Shown: positions 10,465-23,800, counted from the first letter of the stretch. The stretch: DNA of 64,000 bases from Gnetum montanum (GCA_015680685.1 MNCI01002796.1:151830-215829), one strand, 5' to 3'. Numbers and translations: made by a program. Notes: generated from the letters alone by a model not told the origin.

Positions 10465-12068
10465 TGAAACACCCCAAAAATTTGAAGGCATACTTGCTTC
10501 ACCAGGCCTTTGCACTTCGCGCAACATCACGGTAGTTCTTTAGGAGATGGATGGTCTGATTTTCAAACTATCTAATTCGGCAAGTTTTCTACCCCAGGTG
10601 TCAACAAGCTAAATGGACTCTCTAGCTTGCCCACCTGAGTAGTTCACCTAGTCAACCATGCACTTAGGAGCGATGCGTGGAACTGTTGGAGATGCTCAAA
10701 AATGCGCAAAATGTTTCAGCAAGTTTTCTAAGTCACGAAGTTTGCTACGCCTTGCTATGTAGCATAGTAAGCTTTAGAAGACGTTTGCAGAAACTAAGTG
10801 CTATGCTACGCTATGCAGCATAACACAGTGTAGCAAAAGCTAGACGGTCGGTCCCTTCGCCCAACTTCAAGTCTTTCGGCAATGTCTCCTTCCATCAGAA
10901 AGCGGCGGACCATGTCTGCTGCTACACTATGCTAAGCTACATGGTGTAGCGAGGCATAGCAATTTCGCAGAGGTGACAGAAGGCAACTCAAAGGGTAGGA
11001 TCAGCAAGTTCACAAGTTTCGCAGCACAAAAGGAAAATTCTGTAGATTGGCAAAGTTCTCGCAACTAAGGCCAGCTGCTATGCTACATAGCATAGCATAG
11101 CATAGCAAATATGGAACACACATGTAGCGAAATGCGTGACAAGATGCTATGCTATACCGAACATGCTATGCTATGAAGCACAACAAAGCATGATGGGTGG
11201 TTGTGCGACATCAATGCACTTCACCTAATTGCACCGTTGGCACACATCTCCAAATGTTGACAGTGAAATTACGTCGTGGCAGGCTCGCAATTACGGCATG
11301 GCAGGCTCGTAATGACAACAATCATGCATGTCCAACGGCCATGTAGGCATGTGTAGCATAGATAAGTCAACATGGGCCCAAGGCACATGGCATCCAAGTT
11401 ATCCCTTTCGTGTGCCCTTGGTCCTATAAATACCGCAATGAGTAGCATTCAAAGGACTTTTTACTTTTTCGCACCTTCCGACTTTTAGACTTTTGGCTGG
11501 TTAAAATACTTTTTTCTCGACCTTTGGCATTGTAACCTTGGGCATTATACGCTTTCTGTTTGACACTGTAAACAGTTAGCATTCTCAGTTGGCATTTTTT
11601 TTTTCTCTTTTCTACCACCTTGGTAGAATTTTCGCATTGTCAGCCCTTGAGTCTACACCCAAGCACACAACCTTTCTGCTCTACATGTCTTGGTTACTCT
11701 CGAGATCTTTGCACTCCCCAGCACTGTGCAACTAACTGTATCCACCTTGATAGAGCAAAGTTGTAGCTTCGAAGCAGTGCATTTTTCTAACTGCATTTTA
11801 CTTTGTTTCTTGCTTATTATCATACTTTACACTATTTTCTATTGCTTTTACATTTAAGCATTACTTTGCACTATCATTTCCACTTTTAAATCACATGTTG
11901 CAAAAGGTTATATAGACACTGACTAAGTCCCTATTTGATCAACCAGACTATTCAGGGCACCCCGTATCCATTCCATCCAGCACGCCCCTCTCTTGGATAC
12001 GGGGTTGAGACTGTTTGCGACTGACGACCTCTCGGTGTTTTCCAGCCACCGACGTTTTCTGTCGTAAT
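10465..12068 (+). repeat. 5' LTR of copy A
   Basis: Starts TGAAACACCCC, as does the right LTR at 25707. The U3 part (about 10740-11200) is full of short inverted motifs built from GCTACGCTA and TAGCATAGC. The end is placed by comparison with copies B and D, just before the PBS-like TTTTCTGGTGCTAGAAGGA. Confidence 0.8.
11424..11433 (+). promoter_or_regulatory. TATA box, 5' LTR A
   Basis: CCTATAAATACC, conserved at 26664 (right LTR), 28890 (copy B), 45242 (copy C) and 54139 (copy D). It is the presumed start of the genomic RNA. Confidence 0.65.
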
Positions 12069-12069
12069 A

Positions 12070-12093
12070 GTTTTCTGGTGCTAGAAGGAAGGC
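12070..12093 (+). promoter_or_regulatory. primer-binding site of copy A
   Basis: TTTTCTGGTGCTAGAAGGAA directly after the LTR. It is a degraded form of TTTTTGGCGCTAGAAGGAGG in copy D. The primer tRNA was not identified. Confidence 0.6.
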
Positions 12094-12108
12094 CTTTTAG
12101 TGCCCTTT

Positions 12109-12590
12109 CTGCATGTCACAGTAGTCTTGTAAGCCTTTTGCACCCTAATACACATTAGCATAAACTTGACACCCATCTATGGTTGTTTATGCATTGTGCG
12201 GTGTGGATCGGTCACCTCGATAGTTCCTCGGGAATCCTACAAGATGCAAAGCCTTCGATCGCTAGTTAACTGGCCTATCTTATGGTAGTTTTGCACGTGC
12301 ACTGTATCCTATTGCACACTAGCTTAAATGTGACATCCTTTTGCGGTTGTTTACGTTTCGTGTGGTATAGATCAGTTGCTTCGACGATTCCTTGGGAACC
12401 TGGAAAGACATAAAGCCTCCAATCACCAGGTGACTTGCCTATCTTACAGTAGTCTTGCATGCACTCTGTACCCTATTGCACACTAGCGTAAACGTGACAC
12501 CCTTTTGCGGTTGTTTATGCTTCACGTGGTAAAAATCGATCACTTCGACAGTTCCTTGGGAACCTTGTGAGACATAAAGCCTTTTTGATT
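12109..12590 (+). repeat. leader tandem repeats of copy A (about 163 bp units)
   Basis: Three diverged units between PBS and gag, each ending in an ACATAAAGCC-like string (near 12243, 12410 and 12570). Each carries a GTTCC-3nt-GGAA inverted repeat (12217, 12388, 12550). They lie in the 5' untranslated leader, where packaging or dimerisation signals are expected. Confidence 0.7.
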
Positions 12591-12682
12591 GCTTTCCAAT
12601 TTTTTACTCTTCTTGTTCACAAAATTGTTTAGCTTTCTAGTCCCTTTGCTTTTTCCTATTTGCAAAATTGTTCAGCTTGACA

Positions 12683-15600
12683 ATGGTTTTTTCAAACACT
12701 GCCATTAACATCTTCAATGTTGAAATTCCCATCACAGTTCAAGGCACTACTGGTGCCGAACAACCGTTGAACTCGACGCTGGAAACACGTCAATCCATTA
12801 GGATCCAAAAATGGGGACCTGAGGACTTGGCCCAGCAACATGAGTGCTACAACTTCCTCTATGCAAAGGTGCAGGCAAATCTTCCATTAGATGTGCATGA
12901 ACTCGAAGACAAATGTAGCTTCGAGTTCGCTTATTGCAACAGGAAGGAATTTTTTCCCACTCCTGGCGCTTCCATACCTTTGACATAGATGAATCAGTGG
13001 CCTCTAAACCAGCTAATCCAGTTGGTTAGGCTTAGGGAGTAACAGGACATAGCGTCCAACCACGAGGACGTCTTCTAGGTAGGACAAGAGGAGTTTGATT
13101 CTCAGTCCAATGAGGGAGGTCAAGCCAACCCCGTTATGGTCCCTCCTACCTAGTCCTCTTGGGCCAATCCGTTGTATGTCATGGCTTCCTTTGTGATCAT
13201 GCCTACGCCTTCACAACCCGCGATTACAACTGCCATGGGTAGCCATGTCAATCCCGTAGCGTTTCAACGTCCTTTCTCATCTATTTCACCTATTTCGTTT
13301 GTAGCCACTATTCCTTTGCAAACTACTCAGCAGTCCATTCCCATAGCACAGCATACACCAATCACGACTACCTTGCCACATGTTCATACTGTACCTACTT
13401 CATAGTCATAAGCAACTTCCATTTTCATTCCTATGTTCACGACTATTCCACCATCAGTGACGGGCCTAGGCCCGTCCACGTGGTGGACCCCATTCACTTC
13501 TTCGCCTATTCCACAACTGTCGCAAATGTCTCATTATGTTCACCCTTAGACCCATCAAACCACACAAACGGTAGAACCCAACACGAGGCTATGGTCTATG
13601 CTGCCGGTGACGTGAGTGGTCTATTAAATAGCCTAACTTGCGGTCGCTGCTCCATCGGCACCACCTACCGGGTGGTGGACAACGCATGCGGCACCGCTCG
13701 TGGGGATCATCCCAACAGTACCATTGATGGCTCACGTTGCCACCTCTGCCATGCCATAGGTGGAAACTGCCTCCACAGCTCCCCAACCATCCACAACATT
13801 GCAGGGTCTAGACCAGGCATTCTAGCTTATCTAGACCCTTACTGAGGAAATAAAACACCTCAAAGCTGCTAGGTCTTACACAGTACAAGTCATGGACTTT
13901 TACCAGGATAACCCCATTAGCCTTGCAATCCTTGCTCTGACACTACCCCCAGGGATGTCCCTCCCACACTTCATGAAGTACAATGGGGAGGGAGATCCCA
14001 ATGCACATCTTGTTATCTTTAGGTCTAAATCTCTATTATTGCAACAATGGCCATACATGATTATTTGTGTCTTTGCTATGTCCCTAGCTGGGGAAGACCT
14101 GGATTGGTATCGTGCGCTGCCACACTCATCTATTTCAACTTTGGAAGAGCTTATAAACTAGTTTGTGACATGCTTCAAGTACAACTTGAAGCTAGAAACC
14201 ACGCTGGATCAGTTGATGAGTGTGAAGCAAGACCCTTTAGAGCCAGTCCAAAAGTTCATTCAGCGTTGGAGCATAACCCTTAACAAAATCCACGAGCCTA
14301 AATCGGAGGCCCACTTGCTGGCCGTCTTCAAGGGTGTAGTGAATGACTTCATCAAGTCTAAACTATACTATCTCACTCCTCACACTCTTAGTCAAGCTTT
14401 TGCTCAGACTAAGAGTATACAGGACACAGCCGAGGCAAGCAAAGACCCGACCTACATTGCCTACAAAAACACCTTCACAAAGAAGGAAAAGGGTAAAGCC
14501 CCAATAGCCATGGTGGCCGCTGTGGCAACCGAGCCCAAGCCCAAACCTAGTAACAATGGTAACAAGAACGCCAAGAAGCTAGCTGCATCCACAGCTAACC
14601 CTGTGCCCAAGCAGGGCCATGTACTGCAACCTGCTATACCTGCACTTGAGACATCTGCACAACCCAAATCCAACTTTGAGTGTAAAGATCATTCAAAGTA
14701 CACCCCGCTTCCTCTCAAGCCTTTAGACCTTCTGAAGTAGCTACTAGCAGCAGGGTATATACAACACAAGCAGATGTTAGAAGAAATGATCAGGAAACAT
14801 CAACGCTACTATGAGCTCCTTAGGAACCCCTCTTTGGCCCTGCCGAATGAGCCCCTAGTTCCTAAGGATTTCAGGCGAGACAGGTTTTGTGACTATCACC
14901 AATAGTGTGATCACAACACAGATTACTGTCTCACATTATAGGATGACATCTAGTGATTGATCGATCAGGGAAAACTGGTGTTGGACAAAAGCAACCCAGT
15001 ACGCCCTGAAAACTACATAGATCCCCTCAACGCTAATAATGCTGGTTATGTCATCAATGCCATCGGTATTGACAGTGATCCTAGGCCACCCCAGTAGCAT
15101 TCGTGGTCCATGTGCCTCAGCATAATGCACCAGTGCCCCCAACGGCTGGCTGAAGCTCGCAACAACTGTTCATTTTGAGAGTCCCTCCACGCGCATCCAT
15201 CTCCGCACCACCTATTAGCAAAACCACGCTACCCCAGCCGTTAACACCTTTAGCTCCATTTATCATCAAGGGGCTGACTCCTTTAACAACCCCCATCCCA
15301 CGCAAGATAGCTAAACAACCTTCTCATCCTAAAAAATGGGAAGTGTGTTTCACAGGTGAGACATCGAGAGGGACTACCGCTCATGGTATTCCCAAGCCTA
15401 CGTCTCCGCACCCTGCATCTGTGCCTTCATCACCAAAGACGAATGTTGGCACGACCACATAGTCCTTGCCACTCTACCAAAAGGGGTCTGAACTCAGACC
15501 CGAAGTCACCCCTCCTTGGGAAATTCATCTTTTGGGATGAATAGAAAAGGAGGAAAGCGTTAAATAGGGGGGCGGCCAAGACCTCTTAGATGCCCTCACT

Positions 15601-16496
15601 CAGGTCAAACAAGCTCTAAAATAGAAAAATGCTACACTGAGCTTGTACGACCTAATCATGATGTCCATCCCACACCGCGAGGCTTTGACCCACATGTTGA
15701 CAGCGATTTTGGTCAATGAAGACATGCTAGTGGAAGAGGAAGTGATCTACTCGGTCATGCTTCCCTTCGCACCTGCAGGGCCAGAACTGCCTCAACTGAC
15801 TTTCTGCAACGAGACCATTAGGGAAGATCCTGAAAGGGGTCAGGTGACTACAGCACCCCTCTTCATCACAATTTGGGTCAGCCAACACTAGATTTGAAGG
15901 GTACATGTTGATGATGGGGCTGCCATGAACATCATCTCCTTCCCTATTGTGGACAAGTTGGGCTTGGTCGACCAAGTCAAACCACAACGACGTCATGCCT
16001 GAGGTCATTCAATGGGGCATGGATCGTGATAAAGAGCACAATCCACATAAAATTCGTAGTAAGGGACTAGTTCTCCATAAATGCAACATTCATTGTGGTC
16101 GAGGAAATGCCTGGGTTTAACATGATCCTTGGGAGGTCATGGTTAGCATAGCTTAGGGATGTCTCCTCACCCATACACCAGGAGATCCACATGCCTTACA
16201 CAGGTAGAGAGGTGGTGATCCATGGTGATGAGGTAGCAATGTAAGCAATCCACAATGTGGACATGGAACAGGGCTTAGAGATTATAACTTCTGAGAATGA
16301 AGTACCTGTCACAACTCACACTGACCATCTGGCAGAAAGATCAGCTCAGCAAGCTGATCGCCACAACGAAAATATATGGGCTGAGTTACCCTTCCAAGTG
16401 GGGGGCAATGATGCAGATGAAGGCTCTAGCAGAGCGTCCCGGCCCTATGTTTTGCTCAATCCACATTGGGTCAAGAAGAAACTATGCCTAGCGTAG
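12683..16496 (+). pseudogene. gag-protease of copy A
   Basis: Begins at ATG 12683 after the leader, homologous to starts at 30589, 46345 and 55282. The capsid part (about 13890-14450) shows MDFYQDNPIS, LPHFMKYNGEGDPNAHL, LDWYRALPHSSIS and KLYYLTPHTLSQAF, typical Retrotrans_gag. A C-X2-H-X4-H-X4-C knuckle follows near 14890 (CDYHQ-stop-CDHNTDYC). The protease lies at about 15850-16200 with VDDGAAMNI and MILGRSW. It ends at the TAG at 16494-16496, like the other copies. About ten stops and several frameshifts interrupt it, many being CAA/CAG to TAA/TAG. Confidence 0.8.
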
Positions 16497-16544
16497 CAAC
16501 CCCACCACTTCCTACCCATGCACCATCAATATGCATTTACGCAT

Positions 16545-16812
16545 AGGCCCGAAATGGCCTAAAACTAGCAGTGGCCTAAAACAGCCTAAAACTAGCAAGC
16601 CTTATGCATTTAAGCATTGGCCTGAAACAGCCTAAAACTAGTAAGCCTTGTGCATTTAAGCATTGGCCCGAAATGACCTAAAACTAGCAAGCCTTGTGCA
16701 TTTAAGCATTGGCCCGAAACGGCCTAAAACTAGCAACGTCCTTGTGCATTTACGCAAAGGCCTGAAATGGCCTAAAACTTGCAGCAGCCTAAAACAACCT
16801 AAAACTAACACA
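16545..16812 (+). repeat. post-protease tandem array of copy A
   Basis: Irregular tandem copies of a 24-40 bp unit with the core GGCCTAAAACTAGCA preceded by GCCYGAAA. Related arrays lie upstream of RT and downstream of integrase in the same element, and after protease in B, C and D. Confidence 0.8.
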
Positions 16813-16971
16813 AAAGAGTGAAATTTTAGCATGAAATTTAGCCCATACACAATGTATAAGTTATCATGAGAATCAATCCATCCATTTATTCAAAATTCTG
16901 GCCTCTTGGCCAATGTTTGCAAAAAATTTACAATAGATCAAAGTTTCAAAACAAAGGGGGATCCCATGCTG

Positions 16972-19900
16972 TCATGGGTTGTCCTTGCTTGCATCATCTC
17001 CACCATCCACTTTTACATCATTTCCCTTTACATTGCCTTTTCTTGTATTATCCTCTGCCGATTCCTCATTCCCTCCCTCTACGGGCCCCGCACCCTCATT
17101 TGGAGCCTGCATCGTAGGAATTAAGTAGTTAGCTAAAGCAACACATACAAGTCACAAGAGAGTATAAGAATTAATACAGTAGAAAGCAACTAACTTGAGA
17201 AGCGCTAGCGTCCGTCTCGAAAGGTATCCGGTCTAAACCAAGCCTGAGGCGACGTCAGACCTCCTCCACCATGATATCCACCCAATGCGCTTTGCTTGGT
17301 TTAGCATCTATAGCAGCTCTCTTCCTTTCAATTGTCATCCACCTCGACAGCCCCAGAGAAAAGGAGATGATCACGGTCTCTCCTGTGGGAAGGTCCACTT
17401 TCCAGTTAGGAGATCTCGTAACCTTTACTTGTTCTTTGAACTTGGCATAGGCCTTTGAAGCGTCAATAGCATTTATGAATGCTTTATACATAAACACCTC
17501 CACAACAACATCTTTGTACAGTTTATGATTGGTGGCATGTTCCTGTTTATACATATGTTTATGGTTCTTTTGGGACTGCCCCCATTCGTAAAATGTGGCA
17601 TTGAAATCTTTCAAATCCTGACACTTTTGGGCTAATAGGTCCATCTGCATTCCCTGTTCTATTATTTTACGGGTGGCCTCAACGTTTTGACGCGCAACAG
17701 TCCAAAATTTGGTGTAGTCTATCACAATCGTGCGCCAGTCCTCATGATTCTGGGGGATTCTTAGTCGTCAAAAAGAATGACTTCCTAATTATTTCTGGGG
17801 GATCTTGGGCTCGAGTGGTCTGAAGGATTTGGCAGATCCATAGTCTGGAGATCTGGTTGCGATTTCGCATGACCCAGACTCCATTCTCCTGAACCACCAA
17901 GAACTCCGTGAAATGCTTCAAACAGGCTATGTAAAAGGCATAATGGATATTGGAACGGGACTCTGTTTTCTTACGAAGCCCTAAGATTTTGATCTGCAAG
18001 CCTTTACATAGAAACCCGGCCTAGTTGTAGCGAGCCCGCTCCATAACTTCGTGCATCACCCAAGCCTGCTCGATTCCCATGACCTTCCCTTAGGAGAGCA
18101 GCTGGGGGAATGCACAAGCAGGGAAGATAGGGTAAACCCCCTTGGTAGGTCCTTCTTTGAGCTTCTCCATAGGGAGCCCCTTTCGCTCCTTGGAAAGCCC
18201 TAACCACTCCTAGGTGTCCTTGTTCTAAAGGGTCAGCTCCGTCTTGGACTTTAACCCAATGAGGATTCCATCGGTAGGGACATCGAAGAGGTCCACGAAT
18301 AGCTGGTCATTGATTTCAATGATCACCTGCATGCCCTGTATGCGCATGCGGAAGTGACTCTCCTTGTCCGAAAATGAGTTGACCATAGAGAGCATCTCGG
18401 TGACAAGAAGGTTTGGATTCAAGGCCAGGAAAAGATCCATAAGCCTAGCCTTTTTGATGTTTTGGACTAGGGAGTTTGAGGCTACACCATTTATCTAGCG
18501 TTGGCTTGTATCTACTTCTTCATACTTGAAGTAGATATTTGTCCCCTATGTCTTGGCAGTTACCACCGTCACCTCCTAGGGCTTCCTTGCCCCTATAACA
18601 GTTTTTTACAAAAAATGTTTAACATAAAAATGCAAAAAATTCAAAAAATTGAAAGGACACTTAAGTATCCAACACTTAGTGTTTAGCCTACCATGTCTAT
18701 ACAGTAATGGGAACAATAGAATACTAACTAAAACTTGATCAATAGTGACTGGTTTGAAGGGTTCTGCCCACCCCTCATCTAGCCAACTAGACTCCTTGCA
18801 CTGATCATAAGGGATGGGGAACAAGTGTTGGTAGGAGTGATATTCACCCCCACATTGACCAATCACACCTGCACACAAGTTCTCAGCAGAAGAGAACTCC
18901 TGTAGGGCTATCCGTGCTGTAGTTAGTAGGCCCGGTCGATCATGAACCCCATCCTTGTTGATGTAGAACCTGGTAGCAAAAAACATACTATTAACATTTG
19001 GTTAATATTGCAAACGTCGCATAACACAACGGAATAAGGTTACGAAAAAATCACCCACCAGCACAGTAGATAGTCCCTGGTGGATTCTGGAAGCACGTTG
19101 CCATATGACGCACGACGAATAGTGTGTTGTAAGAGTGGTAGCAGCTATATTTAGGCATATCCCAGATCCAGGCTAAACGCCTCAACCCTATTGGGTGTTG
19201 ACTAGATCCTTCTCCCTTCCTGCTCATGATTGCCCCGTTCGTCAGAAACCTCAGGATGCCCCAACTTGCCCAAGAAATATGGCTTCTATAATGGCGGTCG
19301 CCTCTTCCTCCTCTAGGTATGACTAAACGATCACACTGAATTGTTGGAGGAGGTATTATTGGAACTCCTGTGCTCCTTCCCTGAACCATACCCCTTGCTA
19401 CCCCACACATATACAAGAAGGAGGAGCATTGGCCACAGGCCTGCTTATGTGACACAGGACCCCTGCAATTTTCAAGGCGATTAGAATGGGCCTTAGTACC
19501 ATCTTGCATAATACAACCAGTAAGGATTAGCATAATGTCTAAGTGCAATACGCACGTGACATAGCAATTCCTTGTAGCTCATGCATATAGCTTAGCATAA
19601 CCCTCTTCCCACATGTAGCGTAGCAAGAACATAAAAGCGCTAGCATAGCAAAAATGGCCTAGCGTGGCAATAGAGCAGTTAACCCTAATAGGGTGATTAA
19701 CAGTGTGCCTTAACAAAACAACTATCGCACTGTCGCATCACACATGGCCTAGCCCTTCTAAGGGTCCTACGCTACACCATTCGAACTCCAAGTAACTTAA
19801 ACTGTCCAAGCTCCCATGGTTATGACAACCACGGTGGTGGCAGTTTAAGCGACCTTGCATGCAACGATGGCATGGTGTTTACACATCTGCCATGGCCGAA

Positions 19901-20158
19901 ATGACAACAGCGATGATGCAAAGGCCAAAAAAATGTAATGACAGAAAATGTAGATGACTAAGACTAGGATGCACAATGAAAGTAGAAAATAAAAATGATA
20001 ACGAAATCATGAAAAAATAGAGGAAGCATAGTGGCCTATTGGGTCAATGGCATGTTCTCCTATGCTGCGACTCACACTTGTGTCACTCACCCTAGGGTTT
20101 TCTTCGCCTCCTCAACCTTTGCAAGTGCTAGATGAATATGTTCCTTCTTAGGATCCAT
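16972..20158 (-). pseudogene. antisense spliced gene (aORF) of copy A
   Basis: Minus-strand multi-exon gene homologous to the copy D gene. Exon 1 is 20091-20158 (ATG at 20158, starting MDPKKEHIHLALAKVEEAKK, donor GG/GTGAGT). Exon 2 is 19055-19503, with the FCP1-like domain (LKIAGVL, FREGAQEF, TLFVVRHMATCFQNPPGT). A fused exon 3/6 spans 17195-18969 and the acidic last exon is 16972-17106. About 1.3 kb present in copy B (end of exon 3 to mid exon 6) is deleted, joined near 17745. The exon 2 acceptor, GCAG in copy B, reads GCAA here. It carries several stops (for example TGG to TAG in the VIVWSYL segment) and a frameshift in exon 2. Confidence 0.75.
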
Positions 20159-20310
20159 TTTCCTACTTGTAGACTTCCCCTCTTCCCTATGCAATATACT
20201 GCCTTGCTTGTTGTTAGCACAATCACTTTATGCTCCGAAATCGCTTTGTGCTCTGAATATGGGCTCTGCGCTCTTACAGTGAGATTGACAAGCTTACTAG
20301 GGTTTAATCC

Positions 20311-20318
20311 CTATTTAT
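20311..20318 (-). promoter_or_regulatory. TATA-like box of antisense gene, copy A
   Basis: Minus-strand CCATAAATAGGG, 160 bp upstream of the antisense ATG. Copy B has the same box at exactly the same distance, which suggests an internal promoter driving the antisense gene. Confidence 0.55.
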
Positions 20319-20504
20319 GGATGTAATGGTAATAAGGGGAAACTTGCCGCTATCTCTCTCCATTTAATGTGGAGTGCACCATATAGCATAGCATGCTCGC
20401 CACGACATTGTAGCACTATTGGCATTAAAACCTTGACACGCTTCAAGCCAACTGTTTGCTTTCCCAAAAACAAAAAAATATATTTGTTTTTATTATGGAT
20501 CTGA

Positions 20505-20760
20505 AAAGACCTTAAACTAGCAACTCCAGCAATCACAACGTTACCGGTTTGAAAAGACCTTAAACTAGCAGTTTTGACCTATTATATGTTCGCCGTCCGC
20601 AATGACGTTAAACTAGTAGTTTCACAATTTTGCATCGGCGGTTTCACAATTTCTAGCGGTTTTGTGTTTTGAGTCGGCAATTTGCTACTTTTGCATTTTT
20701 TTTCTATGAGCTTCACACTCTTATGCCTTGGTGGTCTGCCATGACTTTAAATTGGCAAAG
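20505..20760 (+). repeat. pre-RT tandem array of copy A
   Basis: Several spaced units of GAAAAGACCTTAAACTAGCA type (near 20510, 20552, 20600 and 20745). They share the TTAAACTAGCA core with the post-protease and post-integrase arrays and lie upstream of the antisense promoter. Confidence 0.6.
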
Positions 20761-20871
20761 TTTTAATCTTTATATCATTGTACTTTGCTAGTTGCATCTC
20801 ATCGCTATTTTGCAAATTTTCATTATACACAATTACTGCCAATAGATGCCTCTTAACCAGTCTTTCATCAT

Positions 20872-20881
20872 ATTTTGGTAG
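20872..20881 (+). promoter_or_regulatory. candidate 3' splice acceptor before RT
   Basis: ATTTTGGTAG/G lies 12 bp before the pol ATG (20894), and copy B has TCTTGGCAG/G at the same place. Ogre elements splice out an intron between protease and RT, so this could be the acceptor of a similar intron. No convincing matching donor was found. Confidence 0.3.
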
Positions 20882-20893
20882 GTTAAGTAAAAT

Positions 20894-23800
20894 ATGGAAA
20901 TCCATCGCGATCTCTCCACACCCTTAACATTAGCAAGTCCACATGGCAAGCTCGTGAGGCAATTGAACCCCGACCTGATCGACTGGGGGTCAACCACAGC
21001 TAGCACCGTAGCAACCTTAGATGCATCCCCCGAATGGCCCGAGCATCTGGTCCAAACCCTAGACTTAGAGGCCATGGATGTAACTGAGGACCCTCTTGAC
21101 GAGACGCTTGTGACCACATCCAAGGGGGAGGTAAAAATATTAAAACTTGGCTCCCTTGTAGATACACAGATGCACGAAAATGTAGCCAAAATTCTACAAG
21201 ACAACATCAATGTCTTCGCATGGTCATACAACGACATGCTGGGTTTAGATCCGCAGCTAATACAACACAACATCATCATAGACCCGCGCATGAAGGCAGT
21301 TAAGTAGAAGGCTCATAAAGTTAAGCCTGAGATTGCGCTAGCTGTAAGGGATGAAATCACCAAGCTATACCAAGCTAGTTTCATTCGTGCGGTTGACTAC
21401 TCGGAATGGGTGTCCAACATCATTGTAGTTTCGAAGAAAATGAGAGGAATTGAAATCTATATAGACTTCTGGGATTTGAACAAGGCAATGATCAAGGACG
21501 ATTTCCCACTTCCAAGCATCGATCAACTTATCGACACCACGGTTGGTCATGCTCTGTTATCCTTCATAGATGGTTTCTTCGGATACAACCAAATCTGCAT
21601 TAACCCAGAGCATCAGCTAACAACAACTTTCATGACCCCATGGGGTACCTTTTGTTACATCATGATGCCTTTCGGGCTCAAGAATGTTGGAGAAACCTAC
21701 TAGCGAGCCATGACCTACATCTTCAAAGACTACATCCTATAAACATTAAATGACTATGTGGATGATATATCAATCAACTCCAAGGAGGTAGCTGATCACC
21801 CACGCGATCTAGGGATATTCCTTAAGTGTTGTCAAATGCACGACTTGCGCCTCAATCCTAAGAAGTATGTCTTCGAGGTGAAAACCGGATGCATGTTAGG
21901 GTTCGTGGTATCGGAGGTCGGAATACGGATTCATTCAAAGGTTTATAGTAAGGTTGACTGACAAGTTACACCCCATGCAACATCTTCTAAAGAAGGGGGT
22001 TAACTTCGAATGGACAACCCAGTGTCAACAAGCCTTCAATGACCTGAAGAAGAAGCTTTTGCACCTCCCAACTGTGCATCCCCCACAAAGTGATCAACCC
22101 TTCTTTATCTACCTTGCCATCTCTGACACATCTATAATAGCACTGCTATGTTAGAAATGAGACAATGGATCTGAGATACCAGTGTATTATCTGAGTCATG
22201 CACTAATAGCACACGAGGCGAAATACAACGAAGTGGAGAGGAATTGCCTTACCTTAGTGTTCACACTAAAAACGTGGAGGCATTACTTGTTTTGCAGTAC
22301 AACTAACATCATTTGCAAAAGTGACATACTTTGGGCTATCACTAACAACCTATATGAAAGTAGTCGAATAGCTCGATGGAAAGTAATAACCGTAGGGCTC
22401 AATTTACACTATGTAAGTCAATCATCGACGAAGGGTCAAGCCATAGCGACCCAACTCATAGCCTCTCCCATCAATGACCAGGCAACCATAGACCCCAAAT
22501 TCCCAAACGAACACGTTAGCAATATCAACATTATCCCATTACATCTTGAAGCCACTTTACACTTTGACGGTGCCTCAACCGCATGAGGAGGTAGTGTAGC
22601 TATGGTCATCATGTTCCCCTCTAGGGAAATACACCTATCTGCTTATCGTTTTACGTTCCCCTACACCAACAATGTGGTATAGTATGAGGGGTTACTCAGA
22701 GGCCTCTTAACTCCCCAAGCACTGCGCATACAATCCGTGGTGATTCACAACTAGTTGTGAATCAAATCATCGAAGTCTACGCCTACAAAGCTATGCACCT
22801 GCAACCCTACTGCAACCTAGCAAAAAGCCTGCTTAAGAAATTTGCAACCATAGATGTGCAACACATGCCACGCAACGAGAACACCATGGTAGATGCCTTA
22901 GCCACCCTTGCATTAAACATTCCACCACAGTCGATTACAAGTATGCCCAATTCAATCATCGAATGCATCGAGCCTATCACTCAGATGGGACACGTGGCCT
23001 TTGTTAGCGCCACAGACACCCAGGATTGGTACGCCAACATTAAAGCCTACCTACAACATGGCGAAGCCCCAGGTAGACTGACATCTTCCTAGAGAGATGC
23101 AATCTGTAAGCATGCCTAGCAATATACACTCATGGGAAATGACACCCTGTGCTGATGTTCCTACGATGGGATATTGCTGGCATGCGTGGGTGGGGACTAG
23201 GCACAGAAGGTAATTAACGAAGTGCATAAGGGGCTGTGTGGTGGACACATAGCACCTAGGGCTATGGCTATGAAAATCAGACACCTAGGGTACTACTGGC
23301 CCCACATGGAGCGTGACTGCTTGTGAAAAGTTAAGACGTGTGACATGTGTTAGAGATATGCAAATCTCATACATGTCTCACCCACAGACCTGTACCCAAT
23401 GCAGATCACTTTGCCCTTCCAACAATGGGGACTAGACCTCATAGGGCCTATCACGCCTAGGTCTTCTATAGGGCATAATTTCATTATCACCGTCATTGAT
23501 TATTTTACTAAGTGGGTGGAAGCTATTCCCCTGAGGAAGGCGACGTCTCAGCAAATCTGCCACTTTATCCTAGACAACATCATAACGAGATTTGGGCTTC
23601 CAATGACTATTGTGACCGAAAATGGGCCATAATTCAGTAGTACAACCCAAACCTTCTGCAGTAATCTAGGCATCAAGCAATCATTCTCCTCCCTGTATTA
23701 CCCGCAGGCAAATGGATAGGCAGAGGCTACAAATAAGTCCATCATCAACTTGCTGAGGTGGATGCTTAGCAATAGCAAGAGGCGGTGGCACAAGCAAATA

